From positions 1-64,000 of the forward strand of contig CALUFQ010000008.1 of assembly GCA_944319925.1 (NCBI GenBank): a stretch of 64,000 bases of DNA, in the 5' to 3' direction. The translations under genes and the position numbers were made by a program. Positions within the stretch are counted from its first letter, which is position 1; each line of letters begins with the position of its first letter. Below the pieces are notes generated by a model, which saw only the letters and a list, made by a program, of their open reading frames with translations, made no database searches and had not been told where the DNA came from. The stretch is from an uncultured Paraprevotella sp. GTDB lineage: Bacteria; Bacteroidota; Bacteroidia; Bacteroidales; Bacteroidaceae. Below are positions 1 to 8,290 of this stretch, one piece after another.

Positions 1-45
1 GCATCCGCATGGAGAACAGAAGGGGCATTACGGCCCGTGCAGAAT
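1..45. repeat. Tail end of a dispersed intergenic repeat copy
   Basis: The first bases (gcatccgcatgg, then gaacag, then a gggg-c-attacg block) match the 3' portion of the repeat copies at 7803-8062 and 55187-55428, so the window opens inside another copy. No coding potential is seen. Confidence 0.5.
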
Positions 46-86
46 TTATTAACCCCCCACTAAAAATCTACTGAGCCCAGAAAAAC

Positions 87-330
87 TCCTTCGCCTTGCA
101 GGGGAGATGGCTCGAAGAGCCGGAGGGGTTTCCCACCCACGTGTCATTCCGCAAGGGGAACAAAACGGCCATTATGGCCGCCGCAAGGGAAACAAAAGGC
201 CATTATGGCCGCCGCACGGCGAACAGAAGGGCGTTACGCCCCGTGGGTGTGAGCCCCCTCCGCCCCTTCGGGGCTCGTCCCCCTGCAAGGCGGGACAGTT
301 CATTCCGGCCGGCTTTGACTGCCGACATTC
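87..330. repeat. Dispersed GC-rich intergenic repeat, copy A
   Basis: It shares an ordered set of blocks with 7803-8062 and 55187-55428: a cgccttgcaggggag block, a ggaggggtttccca block, the 13-bp palindrome GGCCATTATGGCC (here twice, 167-179 and 198-210), and a block ctccgccccttcggggctcg that ends in a cgggacag motif. In this copy the palindromes precede the gggctcg block, whereas in the other copies they follow it. Short reading frames across it are not conserved between copies, so I treat 1-485 as gene-free. Confidence 0.75.
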
Positions 331-485
331 AGGGCCTGTAGAAACAGAAACTTGCGCCATCCAATTACCCCAATTCATTTTTCCATTCGTGTTAAATCCC
401 CCAAAATGCGAACTGTTCCGAACTATGCCTTTAAAAGAATGGCATTCAACGCACCCGGATTACAGGCAATAGGGAAGCGAAGGAC

Positions 486-980
486 CTAGACCAACACCCG
501 GCAAGCCCCCACATAGCGGCGGTCATAATATCCGTCGGAAGAAGAGTTGATGCAAATGCCGCCACGCCCCGCATGGATGAACTCAAACTCGCCCGTATGC
601 TCGTCCACCTCCGTCACGATGCCCACGTGGCCGATGGTCTTCTTGGAACGTGTGCCGGTGAAAAACACCAGGTCGCCCGCCTGCAGGTCGCGCCGGTCTT
701 CTATCCGCACACCGTCCTTGATTTGGCTGCGCGAAGTGCGCGTCAACTGGATGTCCAGCGACCTATAGACATAGGTGGTGAAGCCCGAACAATCAAAACC
801 TTTCTTGGGATTCATGCAACCGTAACGGTAAGGCACTCCGAGAAACTCCTTGGCCTTTTCCACAATGTCGTGCCCCGTCACCGAATCCGCCTGCACGGAG
901 TCCGCCACCAAAGGTTGGGCTGCCACAGGCACACTGAAAAATAGAGCACAAAACAAGAGCAAAGACCAAAGATGTCGCAT
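486..980 (-). CDS. Secreted NlpC/P60-family cell-wall peptidase
   Basis: 164 residues. Residues 1-21 form a signal peptide ending in VAAQ, so the enzyme is exported to the periplasm or outer surface. Residues 35-164 are an NlpC/P60 (C40) domain: the catalytic Cys is C64 in FDCSGF, the His is H118 in GHVGIV, and the third polar residue is probably H136 in IHAG. The family cleaves D-gamma-glutamyl-diaminopimelate bonds in peptidoglycan peptides. There is no SH3 or LysM targeting domain, so it is a minimal single-domain form. It is a single gene behind a good promoter (1025-1056). Family assignment is firm; substrate is inferred from the family. Confidence 0.9.
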   Translation of the reverse strand: MRHLWSLLLFCALFFSVPVAAQPLVADSVQADSVTGHDIVEKAKEFLGVPYRYGCMNPKKGFDCSGFTTYVYRSLDIQLTRTSRSQIKDGVRIEDRRDLQAGDLVFFTGTRSKKTIGHVGIVTEVDEHTGEFEFIHAGRGGICINSSSDGYYDRRYVGACRVLV

Positions 981-1024
981 GGTTATTTTGATATTACATT
1001 AAGGGTTCTACATGAAAACGGGCA

Positions 1025-1056
1025 TAAAGTTACCGTTTTTCACGCAGAACCCCAAT
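1025..1056 (-). promoter_or_regulatory. Promoter for the NlpC/P60 gene
   Basis: On the minus strand a TTTG at 1056-1053 is followed, after 20 bp, by TAACTTTA at 1032-1025, one base off the Bacteroidota -7 consensus TAnnTTTG. It lies 45 bp upstream of the ATG at 980. Confidence 0.55.
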
Positions 1057-1095
1057 CAAATATACAACTTTTAAGAGCCTTTAAGGAGTCGCACT

Positions 1096-2187
1096 TCAAT
1101 GGATGGTCACCATCGTGGCCCCGAAGCCGTACTCGCGGAAGGAAGCGTCCTGGTAGGTGCAAGCCTTGTAGTTGCGCTTCAGTTCCTTGAGGATTTCGTT
1201 GCGCAGCACACCCTCGCCCTTGCCATGGATGAACACGATTTTCTGCCCTTTGTTCTTCTGGTTCTCGTCCATCACGCGACGGAATTCCTTCATCTGGCAG
1301 TCCAGCATGTCCTTGTTGCTCAACCCGTTGGTATTGTCCAACAGTTCATGGATGTGGAGGTCGATTTCCAAGATAGCCCCTTTCGGATGTTCCGGCTTGC
1401 GGGCGGGCTGCCGTGCCGGCCGCTCGTCGGCCGACTTCTTCAGCAAGGCTTCCTGCAGCTGCTCCGCATTGACAAACACCGTGCGCACCGGCACGTCATT
1501 CTTCACAATGTCATAAAGCAATGCGCTCTCTTCGAAGAAATCCGAAGGCTGGAAGGTGTGCAACTTGTAAAACTTCACCGTGTCCACACGCAACTCCACC
1601 TGCACGGCGGGTTTCAGCGGAAACGTCTTGTCCTGCTTATAGGCCAGGCACTGCACACAGACCCGCTCCATCTCGTTCAACGCCTCGCGCCCGAACTCTT
1701 CCATGAACAACTTGGTGTTCGGCTCCACCGTGCCTTTGAAACGTACCTTCCATCCAGAACCTTCCGCGCTCATATAGAGGAAGTCCAGGAAATAGTTGCT
1801 GTCGTTCACCAAATATGCCTCGAAAGCCGTGGTAGTCATTTCCTTGGGATTCATGGGGACGTAGGCCAACAGCACGTTCAGCTTCTCGCCCTCCCGGCGT
1901 TCCTGCGGTTTGGGTACGAACGTCACGGGACGGTCGTCCTCCTCGTCCTCATCGGCCACGCGGCGCGCCTGCGCCGGTTTCTCCAACTTAGACTTGTCGT
2001 GCGTCCCTGTGTTCACCTTGGCAATGTTATAGTCATCCGTCTCCACCACAACACACTCGCGCACGGGCATCGGAATGTCGAACCCGTCCTCGTCGCGCAC
2101 CAAAGCGATTTCCTTACTTTGGAAGCCGGAAACGACTCCGCCTCCCACCTCACTCAAAAACCTTACCTTATCTCCAATCTTCATCAT
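1096..2187 (-). CDS. DUF2027 domain protein with C-terminal Smr domain
   Basis: About 363 residues from the [10 protein letters not shown] start. The reading frame opens further upstream (2271), but the promoter -7 motif at 2210-2217 lies inside that extension, and family members begin at MKIGDKV, so I choose 2187 (or 2184). Domain order: an N-terminal small beta domain (DUF2027), an acidic linker (EDEEDD), a central beta-rich region, and a C-terminal Smr domain with motifs IDLHIHEL and IHGKGEG. Smr domains bind or nick nucleic acids (MutS2 C-terminus family); the role of the Bacteroidota DUF2027-Smr proteins is not established. Single gene. Confidence 0.88.
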   Translation of the reverse strand: MMKIGDKVRFLSEVGGGVVSGFQSKEIALVRDEDGFDIPMPVRECVVVETDDYNIAKVNTGTHDKSKLEKPAQARRVADEDEEDDRPVTFVPKPQERREGEKLNVLLAYVPMNPKEMTTTAFEAYLVNDSNYFLDFLYMSAEGSGWKVRFKGTVEPNTKLFMEEFGREALNEMERVCVQCLAYKQDKTFPLKPAVQVELRVDTVKFYKLHTFQPSDFFEESALLYDIVKNDVPVRTVFVNAEQLQEALLKKSADERPARQPARKPEHPKGAILEIDLHIHELLDNTNGLSNKDMLDCQMKEFRRVMDENQKNKGQKIVFIHGKGEGVLRNEILKELKRNYKACTYQDASFREYGFGATMVTIH

Positions 2188-2209
2188 GCAAGCTGTTTTT
2201 TCCAAAAGG

Positions 2210-2217
2210 CAAAGATA
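2210..2217 (-). promoter_or_regulatory. -7 element for the DUF2027-Smr gene
   Basis: TATCTTTG on the minus strand is a perfect TAnnTTTG, 23 bp before the ATG at 2187. No convincing -33 element was found. Its place inside the longer reading frame supports the shorter start. Confidence 0.45.
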
Positions 2218-2315
2218 ATACAAAAAAGTGAGACGAGAAGAGACAGATTCTCTATAAAAAGCCTTACCCATTAAATAATAAGCTGCATTTCGGTATGAAA
2301 AATAGACTTGTTAAT

Positions 2316-2346
2316 TTTGCCCTGCACTCAATTTGCACTACCTTTG
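2316..2346 (+). promoter_or_regulatory. Promoter of the small-ORF/GNAT pair
   Basis: TTTG at 2316-2319, 19 bp spacer, then TACCTTTG at 2339-2346, a textbook Bacteroidota promoter, 32 bp before the ATG at 2379. An AAGGAGG ribosome-binding site follows at about 2366-2372. Confidence 0.7.
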
Positions 2347-2378
2347 CACTGTAAACCAACGGAGAAAGGAGGCAAAGT

Positions 2379-2537
2379 ATGGCAAGAGCAATTAGAGAAA
2401 CCCCTGTGTTGCGAGGTAAAAACGCAATACGATTCGAGAAAGCAATGCGTGAGATCAAGCCCTACAGCAAAGAAAAGCGTGAAGCATTGCGCAAGGAATA
2501 TGAAGAGTTCCGCAGTAAACTGACCTTTAGAGTATAA
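2379..2537 (+). CDS. Small basic/charged protein, candidate antitoxin
   Basis: 52 residues, starting MARAIRETPVLRG and ending KLTFRV; rich in Lys, Arg and Glu with a predicted helical middle (KAMREIKPYSKEKREALRKEY). It has its own strong promoter and an AAGGAGG Shine-Dalgarno, and its stop lies 5 bp before the GNAT gene, so the two are one operon. I do not recognise a named domain. The arrangement, a tiny upstream gene coupled to a small GNAT enzyme, resembles GNAT-type toxin-antitoxin pairs (TacAT/AtaRT), but the usual antitoxin there is a ribbon-helix-helix protein of about 90 residues. The toxin-antitoxin reading is inference. Confidence 0.7.
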   Translation: MARAIRETPVLRGKNAIRFEKAMREIKPYSKEKREALRKEYEEFRSKLTFRV

Positions 2538-2542
2538 AGACG

Positions 2543-3055
2543 GTGGAACTTGTTAGAGTAAATACGGAATACAAAATGAAACCGTTCGACTGCGGCGATG
2601 CCGACCTGAACGGTTTCTTACTGAATGATGCAAAACGTTTTGCTGAGACCCAAATTGCCAATACGTTCGTCATAGAAGAAGAGGGCAACATCATAGCATA
2701 TTTCTGTCTCTTGAATGACAAGATTTCCAAAGTGGAGGTCACAAACGGCACATGGCGCAAGGTGAAAAAGAAGTTCTCACACGAGAAGCATTTCAGCAGT
2801 TACCCCGCCATAAAAATCGGTCGGTTTGCCGTTTCTTTATCGTATAAAGGACAAGGCATTGGTAGTAAAATAATGCTATTCCTCAAATATATGTTGCGTG
2901 ATGAGAATGCTTATTCTGCATTTCGTTTTTTAACCGTTGATGCCTATTTGTCTGCCATCCCCTTCTACGAAAAAAATGATTTCGACTTCTTGATTCCAGA
3001 CGACGACAACAAGCACACCCGGCTGATGTATTTTGACATCATACGACTTCAGTAA
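2543..3055 (+). CDS. GNAT-family N-acetyltransferase (TacT-like candidate)
   Basis: 170 residues from a GTG at 2543; an ATG at 2576 would remove 11 residues. The GNAT fold is visible: residues 1-50 (FDCGDADLNGFLLNDA, typical of TacT-like proteins), beta strands around AYFCLL, the acetyl-CoA loop at about residues 112-118 in YKGQGIGSK, and the C-terminal AYLSAIPFYEKNDF motif. GNATs of this small type acetylate aminoacyl-tRNA when acting as toxins, or small molecules and proteins otherwise. It directly follows the 52-residue gene in one operon. Acetyltransferase call is firm; toxin function is inferred. Confidence 0.82.
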   Translation: MELVRVNTEYKMKPFDCGDADLNGFLLNDAKRFAETQIANTFVIEEEGNIIAYFCLLNDKISKVEVTNGTWRKVKKKFSHEKHFSSYPAIKIGRFAVSLSYKGQGIGSKIMLFLKYMLRDENAYSAFRFLTVDAYLSAIPFYEKNDFDFLIPDDDNKHTRLMYFDIIRLQ

Positions 3056-3060
3056 ATCCT

Positions 3061-3526
3061 TCCCTCCCCACGCCCAACCTCATCATAGCCAACGTGCTTT
3101 ACAAAAGCGAGTTGTTGGAAAGCTGGGGTCGCGGCATAAGGCTGATGATAGACGAGTGCCGCAACGCCAACATACCAGACCCGGAATTTCACACGGACGG
3201 AAGTTCCGTATGGGTGGTATTCCGCTATGAGTTGAAAACGGCAGGACAAGTACCCGACAAGCACCCGACAAGCACCCGACAAGCGCCCGACAAGCATCGT
3301 CCGGCTCATTGAAATGATAGGAGAGCAAACTTGTTCCTTGAAGGAAATGATGGGAATGATGGAACTGAAAGACAGGGAAAATTTCTTGGGCAATTACCTT
3401 AACCCGTCTATGGAAGCCGGATTGGTGGAACCACTCTACCCGAACCAGCCGAAACATCCCAAACAGAAATACAGGCTCACCGAACAAGGAAAAGTCTTGC
3501 TGCAAGAGAACGAAAAGACAAAATAA
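3061..3526 (+). pseudogene. Remnant of an AlbA_2/ATP-binding transcriptional regulator, truncated and frameshifted
   Basis: Two adjacent frames together give the C-terminal part of a common Bacteroidota regulator (AlbA_2 DNA-binding plus C-terminal ATP-binding/winged-helix type). Frame 1 (3061-3312) reads ANVLYKSELLESWGRGIRLM and onward; frame 2 (3296-3526) continues VRLIEMIGEQTCSLKEMM to KVLLQENEKTK. The N-terminal half is absent: the homologous segment begins abruptly 5 bp after the GNAT stop. The frame break coincides with four 11-bp tandem repeats at 3251-3294; one more unit would restore the frame. Non-functional as it stands. Confidence 0.7.
3251..3294 (+). repeat. 11-bp tandem repeat (4 units) inside the pseudogene
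   Basis: Units tacccgacaag, cacccgacaag, cacccgacaag, cgcccgacaag, with a degenerate fifth unit just before (3240-3250). Three units would encode an 11-residue linker period. Because 11 is not a multiple of 3, changing the unit number shifts the frame. Confidence 0.9.
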
Positions 3527-3609
3527 AGAACCGACAACCGCAGGAAAATTCGGAAAACGTCTTTATACTTTTTTATCCCGCAGGGCAAAAAGCTTTGCAC
3601 AAATATCCC

Positions 3610-3617
3610 TAACTTTG
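3610..3617 (+). promoter_or_regulatory. -7 element upstream of queA
   Basis: TAACTTTG, perfect TAnnTTTG, 27 bp before the ATG at 3645. No clear -33 element at 19-21 bp; a TTTG at 3594 is too close. Confidence 0.45.
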
Positions 3618-3644
3618 CAACCCGAAACGTGAACAGACATAAAA

Positions 3645-4904
3645 ATGGAAGAAACCAAACATATCCGCATCAAAGACTTCAGCTACGACTTGCCGGACGA
3701 ACGCATCGCCAAGTTCCCGCTGCCCGAACGCGACCATTCCAAACTGCTGGTCTATCGCCACGGCACGGTGAGCGAGGATGTCTTCACCTCACTCCCCGAA
3801 TACCTGCCGGAAGGTGCGTTGATGGTGTTCAACAACACGAAGGTCATCCAGGCGCGCCTGCATTTCCGCAAGGAAATGGGCGCGCTCATCGAAGTGTTTT
3901 GCCTGGAGCCCGTCAGCCCGCACGACTACGCCCTGATGTTCCAGCAAACCGCGCGTTGCAGCTGGCTTTGCCTCGTGGGCAACCTGAAAAAGTGGAAAAA
4001 CGGCACTTTGTCCCGCCAAGTGGAAGTGGGCGGACGGCAGCTCACGCTGAAAGCCACACGGGGTGAAAACCGCGGGACAAGCCACTTGGTGGAATTCGAA
4101 TGGGACAGCTGCGACGTGACCTGGGCCGATGTGCTGGAAGCCGTGGGCGAACTGCCCATCCCGCCCTACCTGAACCGCGAGACGCAGGAAAGCGACAAGA
4201 CCACCTACCAAACCGTATATTCCAAAATCAAAGGCAGCGTGGCAGCCCCCACCGCCGGCCTGCATTTCACCGAACGGGTACTGGCCGACCTGGACGCGCA
4301 CGGCATCGACCGCGAGGAAGTGACGCTCCACGTGGGAGCAGGCACGTTCAAGCCCGTAAAAAGCGAGGAAATCGCCGGACACGAGATGCACACGGAATAT
4401 ATCTGCGTACACCGCAGCACCATCGAGAAACTCTTGGCGCATGGCGGCAGGTGCATCGCCGTGGGCACCACTTCGGTGCGCACCTTGGAAAGCCTGTATT
4501 ACATAGGTGTGACGCTCAACCGGAATCCCGATGCCTCGGAAGAAGAACTCCACGTGCCACAATGGATGCCCTACGACTATGCCGCACAGACCCGTCCCGC
4601 CGGGAGCGCGGACGACGGACGCCCCGAAGCCCTCACCACGATGCAAGCCCTGGAGCAAGTGCGGGCCTACTTGGACCGCCACGGCCTGCCCGCCCTGCAC
4701 ACCAGTACGCAAATCATCATCGCCCCGGGCTACGAATACCACATCGTGCGGATGATGGTCACCAACTTCCACCAGCCGCAAAGCACCCTGCTGCTGCTCG
4801 TCTCGGCCTTCGTGCACGGCGATTGGCGCACCATCTATGACTACGCCCTCGGCCACGGTTTCCGTTTCCTCAGCTATGGTGACAGTTCCTTGTTAATCCC
4901 TTGA
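3645..4904 (+). CDS. queA: S-adenosylmethionine:tRNA ribosyltransferase-isomerase (queA family)
   Basis: 419 residues, longer than the usual 340-350 but similar to the extended forms seen in Bacteroidales. The enzyme transfers and isomerises the ribosyl group of SAM onto 7-aminomethyl-7-deazaguanine at the wobble position of tRNA to give epoxyqueuosine. Family blocks are present: an N-terminal DYDLP-like motif (SYDLPDERIAKFPLPERDHSKLL), VFNNTKVIQARL, TAGLHFTERVL, TLHVGAGTFKPVK, AVGTTSVRTLES and a C-terminal TNFHQPQSTLLLLVSAF. It overlaps the Nudix-gene frame region by a few bases and is likely co-transcribed with it. Paralogues occur in the phylum, so the symbol is by family. Confidence 0.88.
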   Translation: MEETKHIRIKDFSYDLPDERIAKFPLPERDHSKLLVYRHGTVSEDVFTSLPEYLPEGALMVFNNTKVIQARLHFRKEMGALIEVFCLEPVSPHDYALMFQQTARCSWLCLVGNLKKWKNGTLSRQVEVGGRQLTLKATRGENRGTSHLVEFEWDSCDVTWADVLEAVGELPIPPYLNRETQESDKTTYQTVYSKIKGSVAAPTAGLHFTERVLADLDAHGIDREEVTLHVGAGTFKPVKSEEIAGHEMHTEYICVHRSTIEKLLAHGGRCIAVGTTSVRTLESLYYIGVTLNRNPDASEEELHVPQWMPYDYAAQTRPAGSADDGRPEALTTMQALEQVRAYLDRHGLPALHTSTQIIIAPGYEYHIVRMMVTNFHQPQSTLLLLVSAFVHGDWRTIYDYALGHGFRFLSYGDSSLLIP

Positions 4905-4918
4905 AACCTGAAAAGAAT

Positions 4919-5434
4919 ATGATAGCCACACAAAAAGACAACGCAGAAGAGATGTTCCCCCTCGTGGACGAAGACGGGAACATCATCGGAGCCGCCACAC
5001 GCGGCGAATGCCACGACGGGAGCAAGAAGCTCCATCCGGTGGTGCACCTCCACGTATTCAACAGCCGGGGCGAACTCTACCTGCAAAAACGTCCGGCATG
5101 GAAAGACATCCAACCGGGCAAATGGGACACCGCCGTCGGCGGCCACGTGGACTTGGGCGAGAGCGTGGAAATGGCGCTCCGCCGCGAAGCCGCCGAAGAA
5201 CTCGGCCTGACGGGCATCACCCCGGAACGCCTGCCGCACTATGTGTTCGAATCCGCCCGCGAACGGGAACTCGTCTTCCCCCACCGCTGCACCTGCGACA
5301 GCGACATCCTCCCCAGCGCGGAAACCGACGGCGGACGCTTTTGGACGATGGACGAAATCCGCAGCCACATGGGAAAAGGCATCTTCACGCCCAACTTCGA
5401 AAGTGAATTCCGCCGGTTGTTCGAAGACCGTTAA
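4919..5434 (+). CDS. Nudix hydrolase (IDI/YfcD-like subgroup)
   Basis: 171 residues from the ATG at 4919; a TTG at 4901 overlapping the queA stop is possible but less likely. The Nudix box is complete at residues 75-97: G75, E81, then R89-E90, E93-E94 and G96, the Mg-binding signature. The N-terminal segment FPLVDEDGNIIG and the HPVVHLHVFNSRGELYLQKRP block place it with the COG1443-type Nudix proteins that resemble isopentenyl-diphosphate isomerase, whose substrates are mostly unknown. It follows queA by 14 bp. Housekeeping nucleotide or metabolite clean-up is inferred. Confidence 0.85.
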   Translation: MIATQKDNAEEMFPLVDEDGNIIGAATRGECHDGSKKLHPVVHLHVFNSRGELYLQKRPAWKDIQPGKWDTAVGGHVDLGESVEMALRREAAEELGLTGITPERLPHYVFESARERELVFPHRCTCDSDILPSAETDGGRFWTMDEIRSHMGKGIFTPNFESEFRRLFEDR

Positions 5435-5598
5435 ACCCATACTGGAAAAACTCCATCCTCCGGTTTCCCCCTCTTGCCCGGACGAAGTTTCACGTTTTTT
5501 AAGACATTCTCGCGAAACAACAAACGCCTTCCTGCGTAATCTTCGTATCCCGCTCCCCGGCAGAAAAACGCGGGGGGACGGGAAAAGACATCAACCTA

Positions 5599-6099
5599 AT
5601 GGAAAAGACAGATTTCGAAACAGCGGCATCCAGTCTGCGGGCCAAGCTCGTGGACATGGCCCGTTTCTATCTGTCCGACCTCCCGGAAGCCGAAGACGTG
5701 GCACAGGAGACCATGCTCAAACTGTGGATCCTGCGCGACCGGATCGACCCCAAGCAGGGACTCTTCCCGCTGGCCGCGGCCATCGCCCGCAACCTGTGCA
5801 TCGACCGCCTGCGCCGTTTCAAGGCCCGGCCTCAGGAACCACTCGCGGGACATGACATGCCCGGCGGAACGCAGGACGCACAGACCCGCATGGAAGAAGC
5901 CGAAAACGCCGCTTGGATGCATGATGCCCTCCGCCGCATCCCCGACCGCTACCGTGCCGTGCTGCGGATGCGGCAAGTGGAAGGACTGGACACGAGCGAA
6001 ATAGCCCGCCTCATCGGCACGTCGGAAAACGCCGTCCGCATCCTGCTTTCGCGGGCCAGACAACAAATGATGGAACTATTGAACCAAAGAAAGGACTGA
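5599..6099 (+). CDS. ECF-type RNA polymerase sigma factor
   Basis: 166 residues. Region 2 (about residues 15-80) contains DLPEAEDVAQETMLKLW and the NLCIDRLRRF segment; region 4 (about 115-160) contains an HTH read as GLDTSEIARLIGTSENAVRILLSRARQQM. No region 3, as expected for ECF factors. It starts a three-gene rightward unit with the putative anti-sigma gene 2 bp downstream, so its activity is probably held at the membrane. The upstream 160 bp lack a TAnnTTTG promoter, compatible with autoregulation by the sigma factor itself (inference). Confidence 0.9.
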   Translation: MEKTDFETAASSLRAKLVDMARFYLSDLPEAEDVAQETMLKLWILRDRIDPKQGLFPLAAAIARNLCIDRLRRFKARPQEPLAGHDMPGGTQDAQTRMEEAENAAWMHDALRRIPDRYRAVLRMRQVEGLDTSEIARLIGTSENAVRILLSRARQQMMELLNQRKD

Positions 6100-6101
6100 C
6101 C

Positions 6102-6797
6102 ATGACAGAAAGGAAAGAAGACATCCGCCGCCTGCTTGACCGCTACATGGCAGGAGACACCACACTGGAAGAGGAAGCGCGGCTCGCCGACTATTTCCGC
6201 TCACCCGACGCGGACAAGGAATTTGCCGCGTTCCGGGACATGTTCTCCCTTTTCGACCAAGGGAAGCCGTCTTTTTCGGAACAGGAAATGGATGAATGGA
6301 TAGAGGACGTCCAAAGTCCGAAATCCGCCCCCCATCGGGACAAGAGGCTTCCCGCCGCCACCCCGCTTCGCCGCACCGCGCGTTTCGCCATCGGCCTGGC
6401 CGCAGCAGCTTCCATCGCCGCCGTCAGCTTCTATCTCGGGACCCGTGCGCCGGGACACCGCGCCTCAACGCAAACACCCGCCCCGCCGGAAATACAGACC
6501 GTGACGCTCACGCAAGTGAAGTGGCACACAGACACGGTTTACATTGAAAAACCCATTGTGATACGCCCGTCCGTAGCCGCCTCTTCCCCGACCAGCGACA
6601 GCCTGCGCCACGACCTCGCCACAAACCCGCAAGCCGAAATGGCCTTCCGCCATCCGGCAGACAGCACCACGGACAACGCCACGGAAATGCCCCACCTGGT
6701 GGACATCCAAGCCGAATTCGACAAGCAAAGAAAACGCATGGAGGAAATCACAGAACAATATGAACTCATCGCCCCGCCTTATGAAAACATTTATTAA
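6102..6797 (+). CDS. Putative membrane anti-sigma factor
   Basis: 231 residues with one transmembrane segment at about 93-113 (FAIGLAAAASIAAVSFYLG). The N-terminal 90 residues are cytoplasmic, charged and helical (RRLLDRYMAGDTTLEEEARLADYF), as in Bacteroidota anti-sigma factors that clamp ECF sigma factors. The C-terminal half is periplasmic, Pro/Thr-rich, then a charged helix (DIQAEFDKQRKRMEEITEQY). No zinc HxxxCxxC motif. Position 2 bp behind the sigma gene is the main support for the role; it overlaps the next gene by 17 bp. Confidence 0.7.
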   Translation: MTERKEDIRRLLDRYMAGDTTLEEEARLADYFRSPDADKEFAAFRDMFSLFDQGKPSFSEQEMDEWIEDVQSPKSAPHRDKRLPAATPLRRTARFAIGLAAAASIAAVSFYLGTRAPGHRASTQTPAPPEIQTVTLTQVKWHTDTVYIEKPIVIRPSVAASSPTSDSLRHDLATNPQAEMAFRHPADSTTDNATEMPHLVDIQAEFDKQRKRMEEITEQYELIAPPYENIY

Positions 6798-7710
6798 GCA
6801 CACGCTTTGGATGGCAATGCTCCTTCTGGCACTCCCCGGCGAAGGGCAAGCCCAAACCTTTTACCGGGAAAATGAAACGGCCATCGACATCTTCCACAAG
6901 CTGGACGAACTGTTTCCCAAACGGTTCCTGACCCAACGCTGGATGACCGGAGCACAATATTGGGTGCAACATTGGTATGAAACCCCGTCCGATTACCAGG
7001 CACACAAGGCGCAAGTCGCCGCCCTCTTCAATGAACTCGACGAAACGCCCTACTTCCACAAAAACATCGACATGACCGACAGTGCCGGAGTGCAACGGGC
7101 CAAATACATCATGTCCTTCCCTTCCGACATACGCGGGCAACAGGACTACCTCACGCTCACGGCCGACAATACGGGAGTGTGGTTCTACTACCAAGCCACC
7201 AACCGTTTCGCCAACCTCAGGGCCGACGACATACCCGACCAATCCATCGTGGAAGAGTTGGAACAATTCTTCGAAAGCTATGTCTCGCGACAGGACGTGC
7301 GGAAAGAAGAAATCTCTTTCCAAGGGACGTACAAACGCGTGGTACACAGCCAAGGAAGCCCCAACGACCCCACAGTCTTTTCCAAAGGCTTCAAGTATGT
7401 CGTGCCCCGTTGCACGACAAAGGACTACCAACGATTCTACGACTTGTTCCATAAATACCTGAAAAAAGACATTCTCTACGTGGCCAGCAACGACGTGTAT
7501 TGGGAGTTCGAGGAAGTCGGCATCCGTGTCCGACTGGCCGACGGCCGTCCGCTTTATATGGGTGCCGCGCTCATCGGCGACGAACTCCACCTTGTACGCA
7601 CGGTAGGAAGCTACAACGGCAACGGAGTGCTTCCCCGTGCCTGGGCTTTGGACGACCCCGTGTGGGACGGTTCCTACATCAGCCGCAAACTGCAAGGGGG
7701 AAAGCAATAA
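6781..7710 (+). CDS. Secreted protein of unknown function, co-operonic with ECF sigma
   Basis: 309 residues from the ATG at 6781, inside the end of the anti-sigma gene. Signal peptide about residues 1-25 (MKTFIKHTLWMAMLLLALPG...GQAQ). The mature part is rich in aromatic residues (YWVQHWYETPSDYQ, GVWFYYQATNRF) and looks like a soluble periplasmic or surface domain; I do not recognise a family. Coupling by overlap to the anti-sigma gene suggests it senses or responds to the same signal. Confidence 0.75.
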   Translation: MKTFIKHTLWMAMLLLALPGEGQAQTFYRENETAIDIFHKLDELFPKRFLTQRWMTGAQYWVQHWYETPSDYQAHKAQVAALFNELDETPYFHKNIDMTDSAGVQRAKYIMSFPSDIRGQQDYLTLTADNTGVWFYYQATNRFANLRADDIPDQSIVEELEQFFESYVSRQDVRKEEISFQGTYKRVVHSQGSPNDPTVFSKGFKYVVPRCTTKDYQRFYDLFHKYLKKDILYVASNDVYWEFEEVGIRVRLADGRPLYMGAALIGDELHLVRTVGSYNGNGVLPRAWALDDPVWDGSYISRKLQGGKQ

Positions 7711-7802
7711 AATAATACGAATGTCCGCAAATGCCCCAATTCGCAAATCTGAAACGGCCAATGCAGCCACTGGAGATTTCTGCTGCGGGTGTATCAAAAC
7801 CA

Positions 7803-8062
7803 GCAAGAAGCAACTGCTCCGCCTTGTAGGGGAGCTGACCCAACGGGCCTGAGGGGTTTCCCATACACAAAAGTGATTTTCCCCTTTTTCCGACCCGTTT
7901 ATGTTGTCCGTGGTTGCGTCCGGGGTTGTTCCCGTGGGCGTGAGACCCCCTCCGCCCCTTCGGGGCTCGTCCCCCTGCGAGGCGGGACAGTTTTGGCATC
8001 CGCATGGTAAACAAAACGGCCATTATGGCCGCGCATGGAAAACAAAAGGGGCGTTACGACCC
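7803..8062. repeat. Dispersed GC-rich intergenic repeat, copy B
   Basis: Nearly the same block order as 55187-55428: cgccttgtaggggag, ggggtttcccata, the block ccgacccgtttatgttgtcc, cccgtgggcgtgagaccccc, ctccgccccttcggggctcg, gaggcgggacagttttggca, and the palindrome GGCCATTATGGCC at 8018-8030. Non-coding; function unknown. Confidence 0.82.
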
Positions 8063-8246
8063 AAAATCAGAATGTCACGAAATGCTTGCTAAAACAGACA
8101 AATTGTTCCGTTTGGGCTGATTTTCGTGACGCGACTTTTGTGCAATCCGGCTCAAATAGCAGATTTTCGCGCGATTTTTTTGCACAAAACGGGGCTTCTG
8201 TGCAATTTTTTGTCAGAGTCATTTACTTTTTGGGGCAGTCCGACGA

Positions 8247-8290
8247 GAAATACCGGGGCTCGGACGCGAAATTCCAAGCCCCGGTATTTC
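8247..8290. terminator. Hairpin with 14-bp stem, possible terminator
   Basis: gaaataccggggct (8247-8260) is the exact reverse complement of agccccggtatttc (8277-8290), loop of 16, followed by TTTTT on the plus strand. It may end a transcript entering the region, but no gene is obviously served. Confidence 0.45.

Noticed and set aside
107..472. 121-codon frame at the window start
   Set aside because: Runs through the dispersed repeat and is not conserved in the other copies.
1099..2274. 391-codon plus-strand frame opposite the DUF2027-Smr gene
   Set aside because: Same length mirror of a recognised protein on the other strand; translation has no domain logic.
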